DNA of 27,916 bases from JAGVVZ01 sp964372465 (GCA_964372465.1 CAYJRA010000009.1:1-27916), one strand, 5' to 3'. Shown: positions 1-8,262, numbered from the stretch's first letter. Program-made: numbers and translations. Notes: generated by a model from the letters alone, not told the origin.

Positions 1-125
1 TCAGGCTAATCACCGTAGCTGGAATCGTAGACCAAACTGGACCACTGCCCCATATATTAGAATAAGATGATTAAATAGAATAAATAATTATTTGACGCAA
101 TTGGCATTACTTCCTTAACTCCACT

Positions 126-198
126 TCCATTCAAAACTCTGAATGGACAAAACCTCCTTGCGAGGAAAGATATTATTAATAAGTTCTTACTTTTTTTT
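126..198 (+). other. Tandem small hairpins followed by a T-run (possible small RNA end or terminator)
   Basis: A 7-bp stem (126-132 with 141-147, 8-nt loop) is followed by a 4-bp GC stem (CCTC 153-156 with GAGG 162-165). After a short AT stretch there is a run of eight T at 191-198. This resembles the 3' end of a short transcript reading to the right, and the AT-rich element near 72-92 could be its promoter. No gene upstream on this strand is visible, so it may be a terminator for something outside the window, a small RNA, or chance. The rest of 1-261 shows nothing else that I can support. Confidence 0.25.
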
Positions 199-261
199 CA
201 ATTATCAGTGTTTATCTTATCATATTATATGCTTCTCTGCTTGTTTGACGTAGATATTCAT

Positions 262-474
262 CTAACTGGCTGGTTTGTTAGTTATTGCTGCATACATAGG
301 CCCTATACCCACAGCTTCTTTACGAAGATGAAAATCCAAACCCAGTTTATCGTTTAACTGTCTAATTAGTTCAACATCTTTTGATTCTATGTAATAAAAA
401 ATAACAGCAGCAGGCACATCTCTAAGCTGTAAAGTAAACATCACCAGAAACGGATATTTTTCTCTCAGAAACAA
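262..474 (-). CDS. Small hypothetical protein (70 aa), doubtful
   Basis: This is a short ORF transcribed divergently from the HerA-like gene. It would start at a TTG at 474; the next internal ATG is at 441. The AT-rich stretch around 488-500 could serve as a TATA box for both directions. The product has a hydrophobic N-terminal third, then a charged middle (YIESKDVELIRQLNDK), and no membrane span long enough to be sure. I recognise no family. The ORF is not overlapped by another gene, which favours reality, but the non-ATG start and short length leave it uncertain. Confidence 0.4.
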   Translation of the reverse strand: MFLREKYPFLVMFTLQLRDVPAAVIFYYIESKDVELIRQLNDKLGLDFHLRKEAVGIGPMYAAITNKPAS

Positions 475-519
475 TATTCAATAACAAATCTATTTTTGTA
501 AGAAGAACAATCATTAATT

Positions 520-3117
520 ATGGTTCACGAGATTATTGTCGGAAGAAGATCTGACGATTTCAAAAAATATGGGAAGGCAGCGACGGGTTATATTGGTAAA
601 AATTTGATAGGCAGAGGAGAGGATACGTATTTTGCAAACAAAGTAATGATTGATCTACTTCGCCCTCACTTAATTTTAATCTGCGGCAAGCGCGGAAGTG
701 GTAAATGCGTTGAAGAGAATACCCTTATTACCTTGGATGATGGCAGTCAGATTCCTATCAAAGATTTGAGAAACGAGGACAATAAGAAGATTTATGGACT
801 TAATAACAAACTGAAAATATCGCCAGTTCATCGTACAGAATTTTTTGAGAGAAATGTTGATTTGTTATATCATGTAATTCTCCGAAGTGGCAGAAGTATA
901 AAACTAACACCAGAACACCCACTATTAACTATTAACGGTTGGAGAGAGACAAAAGAACTAACAACGGGGTCTAGAATTGCAACATCCAGGAAAATTAAAA
1001 CTTTTGGCAACAAAATTATGAAAGATTTTGAAATTAAATTATTGGCTTATTTGATAGCTGAAGGTCACCTTTCCAATAGTTTTGTATTATTTAGTAATGA
1101 AGACCAGGACATAATTAAAGATTTTAGCACGTGTGTAAATAATTTTGATAATAACCTAAAAATAGAAGAACATTCTAAATTTGGTTGTTTTAGAGTGTCG
1201 AAAGCCCGCAGGAAAGCCGATAGTTCCGCAATTAAAAGAGATGAATTAGGACGTTTTTCTAAAGGGTCTAAAGTACCACAATTAAAATCTTCTCTTAGAA
1301 TTTGGTTGGAGAGATTTGGGCTTTATGGTAAACTCTCCAAAGATAAATTCGTTCCACAAGAAATATTTCAATTACCTAAATATCAACTGTCTCTTTTCTT
1401 AAATAGATTGTTTAGTTGTGATGGCAGTATCTATAAGCATAAATCAAATCATGGTTATTCTTGGGAAATATCCTTTGCCTCGTCTTCAGAAAACCTTATT
1501 AGACAAGTACAGCACTTGTTGCTGAGATTTGAAATTTTATCTTCAATAAGAGAAAAAAATGCAAAGCTAAATAACAAACAGTTTTTAAACTTTGAATTAA
1601 CAATAAACGGATTAAACGTAATAAAATTCATTAATGAGATAGGTTTCTTTAGTAAAAAAGAAGAAAGACAAAAGGAAGCATTAAGGGAATCTGTTCAATT
1701 GTTAAGAAATCCTAATTTGGATGCTGTACCCAAAGAAATATGGTCTGTTTATAGACCACAAAACTGGGCCTTTGTTGGAAGGGAATTAGGATACTCTATA
1801 CCGAAGGGTCTCAGGTCTAGTATAAACTATTCCCCTTCAAGAGAAAAATTAAAATTAATTGCAAGGGCAGATAGAAATTCACAGATGTATCTTTTAGCCA
1901 CGTCAGATATTTTTTGGGACGAAATAGTTGATATAAAGGAGTTGCATGGTAATTTCAAAGTTTGTGACTTAACAGTTCCCGAGTTTCATAACTTTGTTGC
2001 GAATGATATAATTGTCCATAACAGTTACTCCGGAGGCATTTTAATGGAAGAAATGGCTTTGCTTGAAGATCAATTCAGAAATAATTTGACCTCTGTCATT
2101 ATTGATACTATGGGGATATACTGGAGCATGAAGACGCCCAACGAAGAACAGATAGTGCTATTAGATCAGTGGAAATTAAAGCCGAAGGGTTTGGAAGACA
2201 GAGTGAAAGTCTTCGTCCCATATTCCCAAAAGAAAGAATTTTTGGATGCAGATATTCCAGTCGATTTCGGCATCTCTGTTCCGCCGCATGAGTTTTCGCC
2301 TGAAGAGTGGTCGCTTGCATTCCAGCTGCCCGGAACAAACCCAATTGCGCTGGGATTGCAAAAAACCATCAACAGATTAAAGGAAAGAAATGAGAGATTC
2401 AGCATAGACGATCTCATTTCTGACGTGAAAGATGACAGGAGCTTGGATACGCATGTCAAATCCGCGTTGGATAACATGCTTGACGTTGCTGATAAATGGG
2501 GTGTGTTTGGCGAGGAAGGAGTAAAGATGGATGAGGTTATGAAACCAGGGAGAGTGAATGTATTCGATGTTTCCAAACTGAGAGAGTCAGAAGCGTGGTC
2601 GGTGAGAAATTTACTGGTTGCGTTAGTTTCAAGAAAAATATATGAGAGCCGTGTCACGGCAAGAAAACAGGAAGAATTAGTCAAGATGGGTGCGATAGAA
2701 ATGAAAGAGAGATTTCCGATGGTATGGTTGTTTATTGATGAGGCGCATAACTTCTGCCCGTCGGATACGATGACCGTTTCCTCTGGTCCGATATTAACCA
2801 TAGTCAAGCAGGGAAGAGAGCCCGGCATAAGTCTCGTGCCGATGACACAGATGCCCAATAAAATTCATCAGGATGTCGTTTCGCAGGCGGATATGGTCAT
2901 CTCGCACAGGCTCACTTCAAAGAGCGATTTGAATGCGTTGCATAGTGTTATGCAGACATATCTCATGGAAGATCTCTGGAAATCGATTGACGACCTCCCG
3001 AAGACAAGAGGAACTGCAATAATACTAGATGACAACTCTGAAAGAATTTTTTCCGTTCAGCTGAGGCCGAGATTATCATGGCATGCTGGCGAGGCGGCTA
3101 TTGCGGTCAATGAGTAA
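520..3117 (+). CDS. HerA/FtsK-like P-loop ATPase, interrupted by an intein
   Basis: The precursor is 865 aa; the host protein without its intein is about 426 aa. The N-terminal part leads into a Walker A motif, GKRGSGK (residues 56-62), whose final Ser (502) is supplied only after the intein. The Walker B segment is WLFIDEAHNF (about residues 736-745). A later SHRLTSKSDL segment is typical of HerA-like ATPases and likely holds the sensor or arginine-finger region. Such proteins form hexameric rings that pump or translocate DNA. In archaea, HerA works with NurA in end resection, but no nurA is present here and this short version could have another role. The ATG start fits a leaderless transcript: the AT-rich box near 485-500 lies about 27 nt upstream. 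Function depends on intein splicing, because the P-loop is broken in the precursor. Family assignment is firm; the exact substrate is unknown. Confidence 0.85.
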   Translation: MVHEIIVGRRSDDFKKYGKAATGYIGKNLIGRGEDTYFANKVMIDLLRPHLILICGKRGSGKCVEENTLITLDDGSQIPIKDLRNEDNKKIYGLNNKLKISPVHRTEFFERNVDLLYHVILRSGRSIKLTPEHPLLTINGWRETKELTTGSRIATSRKIKTFGNKIMKDFEIKLLAYLIAEGHLSNSFVLFSNEDQDIIKDFSTCVNNFDNNLKIEEHSKFGCFRVSKARRKADSSAIKRDELGRFSKGSKVPQLKSSLRIWLERFGLYGKLSKDKFVPQEIFQLPKYQLSLFLNRLFSCDGSIYKHKSNHGYSWEISFASSSENLIRQVQHLLLRFEILSSIREKNAKLNNKQFLNFELTINGLNVIKFINEIGFFSKKEERQKEALRESVQLLRNPNLDAVPKEIWSVYRPQNWAFVGRELGYSIPKGLRSSINYSPSREKLKLIARADRNSQMYLLATSDIFWDEIVDIKELHGNFKVCDLTVPEFHNFVANDIIVHNSYSGGILMEEMALLEDQFRNNLTSVIIDTMGIYWSMKTPNEEQIVLLDQWKLKPKGLEDRVKVFVPYSQKKEFLDADIPVDFGISVPPHEFSPEEWSLAFQLPGTNPIALGLQKTINRLKERNERFSIDDLISDVKDDRSLDTHVKSALDNMLDVADKWGVFGEEGVKMDEVMKPGRVNVFDVSKLRESEAWSVRNLLVALVSRKIYESRVTARKQEELVKMGAIEMKERFPMVWLFIDEAHNFCPSDTMTVSSGPILTIVKQGREPGISLVPMTQMPNKIHQDVVSQADMVISHRLTSKSDLNALHSVMQTYLMEDLWKSIDDLPKTRGTAIILDDNSERIFSVQLRPRLSWHAGEAAIAVNE
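706..2022 (+). mobile_element. Intein with LAGLIDADG homing endonuclease, inserted in the ATPase P-loop
   Basis: This is an in-frame insertion of 439 residues (63-501 of the precursor). It begins with Cys (CVEENTLITLDDG, block A) and has LTPEHPLL (block B, with the TxxH motif). Two LAGLIDADG-like helices follow, LLAYLIAEGHL and LNRLFSCDGSI. It ends with a block F/G segment, VPEFHNFVANDIIVHN, and the +1 extein residue is Ser. All residues needed for class 1 protein splicing are therefore present: Cys1, the block B His, the penultimate His, the terminal Asn and Ser+1. The endonuclease domain lies roughly at residues 165-370. The region is visibly more A/T-rich than the flanking ATPase sequence. 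Splicing would rejoin GKRGSGK to SYSGG and restore the Walker A motif. Confidence 0.93.
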
Positions 3118-3226
3118 TGTTTTGATTATTGAAAAGTAGTTTAAGGGAAAGCAATATTATAGAAATATTTTTTCTACCTGAAGATGAAATATCAAAATTA
3201 AATAATTGAACTAAAAATAATTGATT

Positions 3227-3514
3227 ATGACAAGAGTTCATTTCACACCAGCATCAGAGCCAGATTGGGCTTCGCTAGTGAACTATCTGCAGGAAATCCA
3301 TGCTACAGGTTTTACTGCTGATAATATAGTCCCAAGCCCCGATAAAATGGCTGATTATACTGGAACTTATAAATGTGATATAATATTCAGCCGCTATGCT
3401 GGTACTGATAAGATCTATAGAGAAGTATATACTGCTGCACTAAGACATGGTTTTGTCGCAACATCTAGGTTGGGAACACCTCTGATTAAAGCAGGAGAAC
3501 AGAGGGCTGAATAA
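3227..3514 (+). CDS. Small hypothetical protein (95 aa)
   Basis: This is a soluble 95-aa orphan. I chose the ATG at 3227 over the in-frame TTG at 3221 because a TATA-like box (TTAAATAAT, 3198-3206) is centred about 25 nt upstream, as expected for a leaderless transcript. The protein has mixed composition with several aromatic residues (Trp, Tyr, Phe) and no signal peptide, membrane span or recognisable catalytic motif. It sits alone between the ATPase and the convergent ftsZ operon. It may be a lineage-specific protein; I do not recognise a family. Confidence 0.6.
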   Translation: MTRVHFTPASEPDWASLVNYLQEIHATGFTADNIVPSPDKMADYTGTYKCDIIFSRYAGTDKIYREVYTAALRHGFVATSRLGTPLIKAGEQRAE

Positions 3515-3614
3515 TAATTTTCCGTATAGCAATAAAATATTCTACATACACTTTCAATATTCCATTCTCCAAGTAAATATTCATTAAAAATTAAAACAAA
3601 AAAGAAAAAATTGT

Positions 3615-3806
3615 TTAAAGCAAGACCAGAGCCTCTCCTTTCTTCTGCACTCTCTTTTCCTCGATCATCGCTTCCAAAATTTTTTGGTATTTTGTTGGAT
3701 GAATATTCAGCAGGCTAGCCATCTTTTCTAGCTGTGTTGATTTTGCGTGGCCGCCTTTTTGGCATCCTTGCTTGATCAGACTAAATATTACTTCTTCATC
3801 GTTCAT
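3615..3806 (-). CDS. Small helix-turn-helix-like protein downstream of ftsZ (63 aa)
   Basis: The 63-aa product reads like one compact winged-helix or HTH unit. It has an N-terminal helix (DEEVIFSLIKQG), then KSTQLEKMASLLNIHPTKYQKILEAMIEEKRVQKKGEALVLL. The pattern of helix, turn, recognition-like helix and short hairpin with basic residues is common in archaeal regulators. An SD sequence (GGAGG) lies about 8 nt before the ATG. It is the second gene after ftsZ on the same strand, 60 nt downstream. A T-rich tract between them may end part of the ftsZ transcripts. A link to cell-division control is only a guess from position. Confidence 0.7.
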   Translation of the reverse strand: MNDEEVIFSLIKQGCQKGGHAKSTQLEKMASLLNIHPTKYQKILEAMIEEKRVQKKGEALVLL

Positions 3807-3828
3807 TTTTCTTCGCCTCCAGCCCCTA

Positions 3829-3845
3829 ATAAAAAAAAGAAAAAA
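3829..3845 (-). terminator. T-rich terminator after ftsZ
   Basis: Read on the minus strand, the sequence just downstream of the ftsZ stop has T5, C and then T8-9 with no strong hairpin, the usual form of an archaeal intrinsic terminator. The SD of the next small gene follows directly, so read-through or an internal start would be needed to express that gene. Confidence 0.5.
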
Positions 3846-3866
3846 TGGGGGGTGAATTGAAAAACA

Positions 3867-5027
3867 TTATCTTATTACGTCAATACCTAGTCCTAGATCC
3901 ATATTTCTGAACATCGGCCTTTCCTGAGCGACAGCTCCCAATATATATGGTGACTGTACTCCAGTAATTATTGTAATTACTTGTACTTTGTTCCCGAATT
4001 CTGGCAGAATTCTTGCACCCCAGATTACTTGCGCGGAAGGATCCAAGTATTGCGAAACAGTTTCACCGATTAGGTTCACCTCATCCAATCTCAGATCTTC
4101 TCCACCAGTAATGTGGATCAATGCACCGGTTGCACCAGTATAGTCCACATCCAGCAATGGATTTGTCAGAGCCTTCGTGACTGCATCCAATGCTCTGTCA
4201 CTATTGCTTGATTCACCTACACCCAATGCTGCTACGCCGCCCGAGTGCATTATTGCCTTTACATCTGCATAGTCTACATTAACCAACGATGGTAAAGTAA
4301 TGGTCTCTGTTATTCCCTTCACCATACTTGCAATCAATTCATCTGCCACGGCAAACGCTTGCTGCAATGGCAATTGACCTGCGTACTTCAACAGTCTATC
4401 GTTTTCAATAACGATGACTGTATCAGCGACTTGTCTTAATCTTGCAAGCCCTTCTTCTGCCTTTCCAATTCGAGATCCTTCTATCTTGAAAGGCATGGTT
4501 GCAACGCCAATTACAATTGCTCCCATTGATTTAGCAAGTTCTGCAACAGTGGAACAAGATCCAGTACCTGTCCCGCCGCCAAGACCTACACAAACGAAAG
4601 CCAAGTCAACTGCTTCGAGAGCTTCCTTGATTTCATTTCTGTTTTCTTCAGCTGCTTTCCTTCCAACTTCTGGATAACCGCCAGCACCAAGACCCCTTGT
4701 CAGATCTTTTCCTATCAAGATCTTTTTATCTGCTTTACCAACAGTCAGATGCTTGGCGTCAGTGTTGACTGAAACTGTATTTGCTCCCTCAACACCCATC
4801 TCTGTTAATCGAGTGACAGTGTTTTGCCCGCCACCGCCACAACCAAAGACAACTATTCTTGCCTTTTTAACAGAGAATCCAAACTCTTCCTCTGCCTGTT
4901 TGAAATAGTCTACATTTCTTCTAGTGGCACCAGAAGTCGTTTGGATTCTAAATCTATCGACAGACGTTTCGTCATGTCCCCCGCTATATCCGCTTTTGCC
5001 CAGAGCGCTTCTTATTATCGAATCCAT
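3867..5027 (-). CDS. ftsZ: Cell division GTPase FtsZ
   Basis: The protein is 386 aa, a typical length for archaeal FtsZ. FtsZ is a tubulin-like GTPase that polymerises at mid-cell to form the division ring. Visible motifs are the first nucleotide-binding loop FGCGGGGQNTV (61-71), the tubulin signature GGGTGTG (150-156), and the T7 synergy loop NVDYADV (250-256), with Asp252 and Asp255 positioned to activate GTP hydrolysis in the neighbouring subunit. About 50 residues precede the GTPase core. The C-terminus, DLGLGIDVIR, resembles the conserved tail of archaeal FtsZ proteins, which binds partners such as SepF. I cannot assign it to the FtsZ1 or FtsZ2 subfamily. An SD sequence (GGAGG) lies about 8 nt before the ATG, so this mRNA has a leader, unlike most genes here. 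The upstream region carries repeated motifs that may be regulatory. Confidence 0.97.
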   Translation of the reverse strand: MDSIIRSALGKSGYSGGHDETSVDRFRIQTTSGATRRNVDYFKQAEEEFGFSVKKARIVVFGCGGGGQNTVTRLTEMGVEGANTVSVNTDAKHLTVGKADKKILIGKDLTRGLGAGGYPEVGRKAAEENRNEIKEALEAVDLAFVCVGLGGGTGTGSCSTVAELAKSMGAIVIGVATMPFKIEGSRIGKAEEGLARLRQVADTVIVIENDRLLKYAGQLPLQQAFAVADELIASMVKGITETITLPSLVNVDYADVKAIMHSGGVAALGVGESSNSDRALDAVTKALTNPLLDVDYTGATGALIHITGGEDLRLDEVNLIGETVSQYLDPSAQVIWGARILPEFGNKVQVITIITGVQSPYILGAVAQERPMFRNMDLGLGIDVIR

Positions 5028-5114
5028 ACTCTCCGTCCTCCTATTTTTATTAACATATATTTTGAAATGTCGAAATCATTTTTAATTCACGACTCCCAAT
5101 TCTATATTGAAGAA

Positions 5115-5192
5115 TAAGTTCCACTTGAAACGTAAGTTCCAACTTTCAAGTAAGTAAGGTTTAAAGGCATTAGAAGAAGTAAGTTCCAATTA
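5115..5192. repeat. Three direct repeats of TAAGTTCCA plus an inverted repeat in the ftsZ upstream region
   Basis: The motif TAAGTTCCA followed by an A/C-T-rich tail occurs at 5115, 5133 and 5180 (spacings of 18 and 47 nt). Overlapping the first two copies, ACTTGAAA (5123-5130) and TTTCAAGT (5144-5151) form an 8-bp inverted repeat with a 13-nt spacer. The cluster lies 88-165 bp upstream of ftsZ and more than 200 bp before the divergent protease gene. It looks like an array of binding sites for a regulator of ftsZ. The remainder of 5028-5450 is AT-rich and holds TATA-like boxes but no ORF I would accept. Confidence 0.5.
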
Positions 5193-5423
5193 TTATTTTC
5201 TTTATTTATATTTAAAGTAATTTATATTCTAAAACACCATTATTTCCTTTGAAATTTCTCATGGAGTTACCTTTGTTTCTACTCGATTTCCACTGGAGAT
5301 TTTTCAATAAATGCTAGAATTCTTATTATTAAAAAGTAAAACTGTAGTATTGCTCCCAAAATTTATTTTTATTTACTGGACCCAATACTATTACTCATGT
5401 TCGCAAAGATTATTAATTTCAGT

Positions 5424-5433
5424 GTTATATATT
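5424..5433 (+). promoter_or_regulatory. TATA-like box for the membrane S16 protease
   Basis: TTATATATTA is centred about 23 nt upstream of the ATG at 5451, the spacing of a leaderless archaeal promoter. It decides the start in favour of 5451 over the earlier in-frame ATG at 5397. That earlier ATG also has an AT-rich box (5363-5375) and cannot be fully excluded. Confidence 0.5.
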
Positions 5434-5450
5434 ATAGCTTAAGTGGTTCT

Positions 5451-7415
5451 ATGAATAATAAGTTTCTAACATCATTTGTGATTTCGCTAGTTTTTCTTAC
5501 CAGCATTTCCTTTGCACAAACTTTCGAGGCCTTCGCAAAAATAGTAGGAGTTGATAGCCAAGGAAGAGGGATAGTCGGAAATATTTCAGTTGAAATCCAG
5601 CCGGGAAAAGGAAGAGTGCTAGTGGATACCACGCCTTTGCAGGGAATATATACGCAGGATTCAGAAAGAGTTGCGGTGAAAGTGGCTAGTGACATAACAG
5701 GCTTTGGTTTCTCTGATTATGACGTGATTTATAATATAGTGACGATGTCTGCCAATAGTGTTGAAGGACCGTCAGCCGGAGGTGCTATGACATTAGCAAC
5801 AATAGCTGCTATTCAAGACAAGCATTTGAGTTCGTATTTCTCAATGACAGGCACGATCAATGAAGATCACACGATAGGAAAGGTTGGTGGAATTTTAGCT
5901 AAGGTGAAAGCGGCTGCTGATAATGGGATTACACTGTTTCTGATTCCAAAAGGTGAATCTATTCAATATCAATACGTCAGGCAGATTAAAACTCCCTCTC
6001 CGGGCTGGAGAGTTGAAACTGTTGAACCGGTTGAAGTTAATGTGACTGAAATGGCAAAAGAATGGGGGCTGGATGTTTATGAAGTTTCAAGAATTGAAGA
6101 GGCGGTGAAGTATGCATTTGAACTGAATCCTTTGCCTGGCAATATGACCAAGAAGAAACTCTCTACCTTGGAAAGCATTCCGTCATTCACCAATCCCGTG
6201 CCTGACTATAAGGCATTTGCAAATGTTGTTGATGATGAAGTTCTGAGAGCTCAAAAAATATACAGAGAAACAAGAAAGAAAGCGAGCGAAACAATCCTAC
6301 CGGACGATGTTAGAACAGCATTGGACGAATTGCTGAAGCAGTCCGAGGCATATCTGGTTGAAACAAACAAGATATTCAATCGTGGATATACGTATTCTGC
6401 CGGGAACAATGCTTTCAAGTCAATAATAACCTCTGAAACAGTTTCCGGTCTAGTTGATTATCACAAGCTTCCCCAGGAAGGAAGGCAAAGCTTCTTGCAG
6501 CAAGAATTAGATTCCGTCCATACGAAGGTCAATGAAACAATAGCTGCCTATGTTAACGAGAAACTGCCGATATGCGATTCCAAACAGTTTGAGTGGGTGG
6601 TTGCTTCCCGCCAACGGCTTATATATGCGAAACAAAGGCTGAATGAAACATCTTCGCAAGCTGTCTCTAATGCTTTCAGTATTTTATTCGACATCAACAC
6701 AGTCGGAGAGTGGTTGGAGATATCCAAAAGTTTCAAGAGCAGGTTAAGCAACGGCAACAACGAGTGTGAGATCAAATTCAAAGGGATGGCCGATCAAAAG
6801 ATTGCCGAGGCGTTGAATGAAATAAACAATCTAAAAGAGTTGGGAGTGAAGGATTATAATGATGCAGGATTCTATATAGACACGGCCAAGCAGGCATATG
6901 ACTTGGGGTGGTATATAAACTCTATTTACGACGCCACCAATGCCAAATCCCGAGCCTCGACATCAGCAAGATATGATGGGAAGAGTTTCAAAGAAATTTA
7001 TAGCGATTTCAACAGCACTGTAGTCACAACTTCAGGGCTGATAAGCACGATACTTTATGAAAACGCTCAGTATACGATGTATTTGTCAATCAAAGAGAAT
7101 AACGAATTTTCCACATTCGATGCTTTGACTCTGTTGAAAGTCAGCCAGGACATAGAGAATGCCACAATCTCTATTTATGAAAAATTGCCGAAAGAGAGAG
7201 TGAAGATAAGCCTGCCCTCAATCCAGAACACAACAACACTAATTTTGATTTTAACCTTTGCTTCCACCGGAATTCTCATGGTTATTTTTGTACTATATGC
7301 GATTTCCGTGAAAAGAGATATACGGGAGTTGGAAGAAAGATATTTGACCCTTCTTGAGAAATTAAGAAAGAAATCAGTCCAGAAAGTTGTTGGAAATAAA
7401 AGGAAAAAACGATAA
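5451..7415 (+). CDS. Secreted, membrane-anchored S16 (Lon-type) serine protease without AAA+ domain
   Basis: From the chosen ATG the protein is 654 aa. It starts with a classic signal peptide (basic NNK, hydrophobic core, likely cleavage after SISFA). It then has a Lon-type S16 protease domain (about 25-230) with the nucleophile in VEGPSAGGAM (Ser108) and the general base Lys151 in GGILAKVKAA. Their spacing of 43 residues equals that of the Ser-Lys dyad in E. coli Lon. A long, mainly helical region follows (about 230-590), then one transmembrane helix (about 594-617) and a Lys/Arg-rich tail. The charge pattern puts the protease outside and the tail in the cytoplasm. There is no ATPase domain, so unlike true Lon it cannot unfold substrates with ATP by itself. 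It could process or remove surface proteins. An upstream in-frame ATG at 5397 would give 672 aa but a poorer signal peptide. Confidence 0.88.
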   Translation: MNNKFLTSFVISLVFLTSISFAQTFEAFAKIVGVDSQGRGIVGNISVEIQPGKGRVLVDTTPLQGIYTQDSERVAVKVASDITGFGFSDYDVIYNIVTMSANSVEGPSAGGAMTLATIAAIQDKHLSSYFSMTGTINEDHTIGKVGGILAKVKAAADNGITLFLIPKGESIQYQYVRQIKTPSPGWRVETVEPVEVNVTEMAKEWGLDVYEVSRIEEAVKYAFELNPLPGNMTKKKLSTLESIPSFTNPVPDYKAFANVVDDEVLRAQKIYRETRKKASETILPDDVRTALDELLKQSEAYLVETNKIFNRGYTYSAGNNAFKSIITSETVSGLVDYHKLPQEGRQSFLQQELDSVHTKVNETIAAYVNEKLPICDSKQFEWVVASRQRLIYAKQRLNETSSQAVSNAFSILFDINTVGEWLEISKSFKSRLSNGNNECEIKFKGMADQKIAEALNEINNLKELGVKDYNDAGFYIDTAKQAYDLGWYINSIYDATNAKSRASTSARYDGKSFKEIYSDFNSTVVTTSGLISTILYENAQYTMYLSIKENNEFSTFDALTLLKVSQDIENATISIYEKLPKERVKISLPSIQNTTTLILILTFASTGILMVIFVLYAISVKRDIRELEERYLTLLEKLRKKSVQKVVGNKRKKR

Positions 7416-7425
7416 GATAGAATAA

Positions 7426-7431
7426 TTTTTT
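7426..7431 (+). terminator. T-run after the S16 protease gene
   Basis: A run of six T lies 11 nt after the stop codon, just before the sequence gap. It would serve as a weak archaeal intrinsic terminator. Confidence 0.35.
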
Positions 7432-7436
7432 ATATT

Positions 7437-7536
7437 NNNNNNNNNNNNNNNNNNNNNNNNNNNNNNNNNNNNNNNNNNNNNNNNNNNNNNNNNNNNNNNN
7501 NNNNNNNNNNNNNNNNNNNNNNNNNNNNNNNNNNNN
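7437..7536. other. Assembly gap (100 N)
   Basis: There are exactly 100 undetermined bases, a common placeholder for a scaffold join whose real length may differ. The gap removes the 3' end of the alpha/beta hydrolase gene and any intergenic sequence behind the protease gene. Confidence 0.99.
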
Positions 7537-8262
7537 TTTCAGATAACTTTTAAAGTATCTTATGTTCCAGTGGTGGCAGCCAGAAAATAGTTTCAATTTA
7601 TGATTCGGTATTTTCCTTATGTTTTCTAAATTCTCTTTTAACGGGACAACAGAATCATTATTCCCCCATAAAAAGAGAATGGGAATTTTTTTATTGAATA
7701 GGTGGTTTGTCTTAACAGTTTTTGTCAATCTCCACAACTTTGGCATACTGAGAAAATGAGGAGGCTTCGTTCTGAACTGATGAACGATATTCCTCTCTTT
7801 ATTTATTAAGGCAGCCAGATTATCCTTTGCTTCATCCAATAGCGCATTGTAGATTGTTCTCAAAAACGATACTTTCGGGTTGAACAATATATCTGAAAGG
7901 ATCAGCTTCCTGATCTTCGTTGCTCTTTTGTCTGCTATCTCCAACGCTAGGCTACCGCCAAGCGAATGTCCTATTAATATCATATTGTCGAGTTTGAGTC
8001 GATCGACAAAATCAGTCATCACACCAGCCAATTCAGAGAAACCGAAATTTTTTGAGATCCTAAATGTTGGTCCGTGGCCTGGCAGATACGGCGCTATTAT
8101 TCTATAACCTTTGGAGGAAAAACATCTTGCCAGATCGCTTATTATTCCGGGTGTTCCGAACCAGCCGTGGAGAAACATGATTATTTTTTTGCCGGTTCCG
8201 CTTTCCAAGTAATAAACCTTTCCGAATTTTGTTGATACAGATTTTTCTTTTATCGCTATCAT
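7537..8262 (-). CDS. Alpha/beta-fold hydrolase, C-terminus lost in the gap
   Basis: The visible 242 codons hold a nearly complete alpha/beta hydrolase. There is an oxyanion-hole motif HGWFG, the nucleophile elbow GHSLGG (Ser100), the acid in WGNNDSVVP (Asp203) and the base in SGCHHWN (His230 or His231). Only the last helix and the stop codon fall in the gap. The cytosolic enzyme probably hydrolyses a small ester or similar bond; the substrate cannot be told. The ATG at 8262 begins 1 nt after the stop of the upstream ORF, which suggests translational coupling. A GTG at 8274 would add four residues and overlap that gene. The apparent continuation of the frame beyond the gap lies antisense to the protease gene and is not real. 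Confidence 0.88.

Noticed and set aside
1..51. A tRNA gene on the minus strand
   Set aside because: Acceptor and D-arm-like parts are present, but no anticodon stem can be closed and the 3' half is outside the window. The base 33/anticodon context is wrong in the registers tried.
2166..2858. A 230-aa ORF antisense to the HerA-like ATPase
   Set aside because: It lies entirely within the conserved Walker B half of the ATPase on the other strand. Its composition (Ser/Thr/Leu-rich) is that of a shadow frame.
5421..5434. Third copy of the suf operator before the S16 protease gene
   Set aside because: AGTGTTATAT matches the half-site at first, but the left arm is a poor match and the sequence is explained by a TATA box.
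7282..7436. Continuation of the alpha/beta hydrolase frame beyond the gap
   Set aside because: This part is antisense to the C-terminus of the S16 protease, and the hydrolase fold is essentially finished before the gap.
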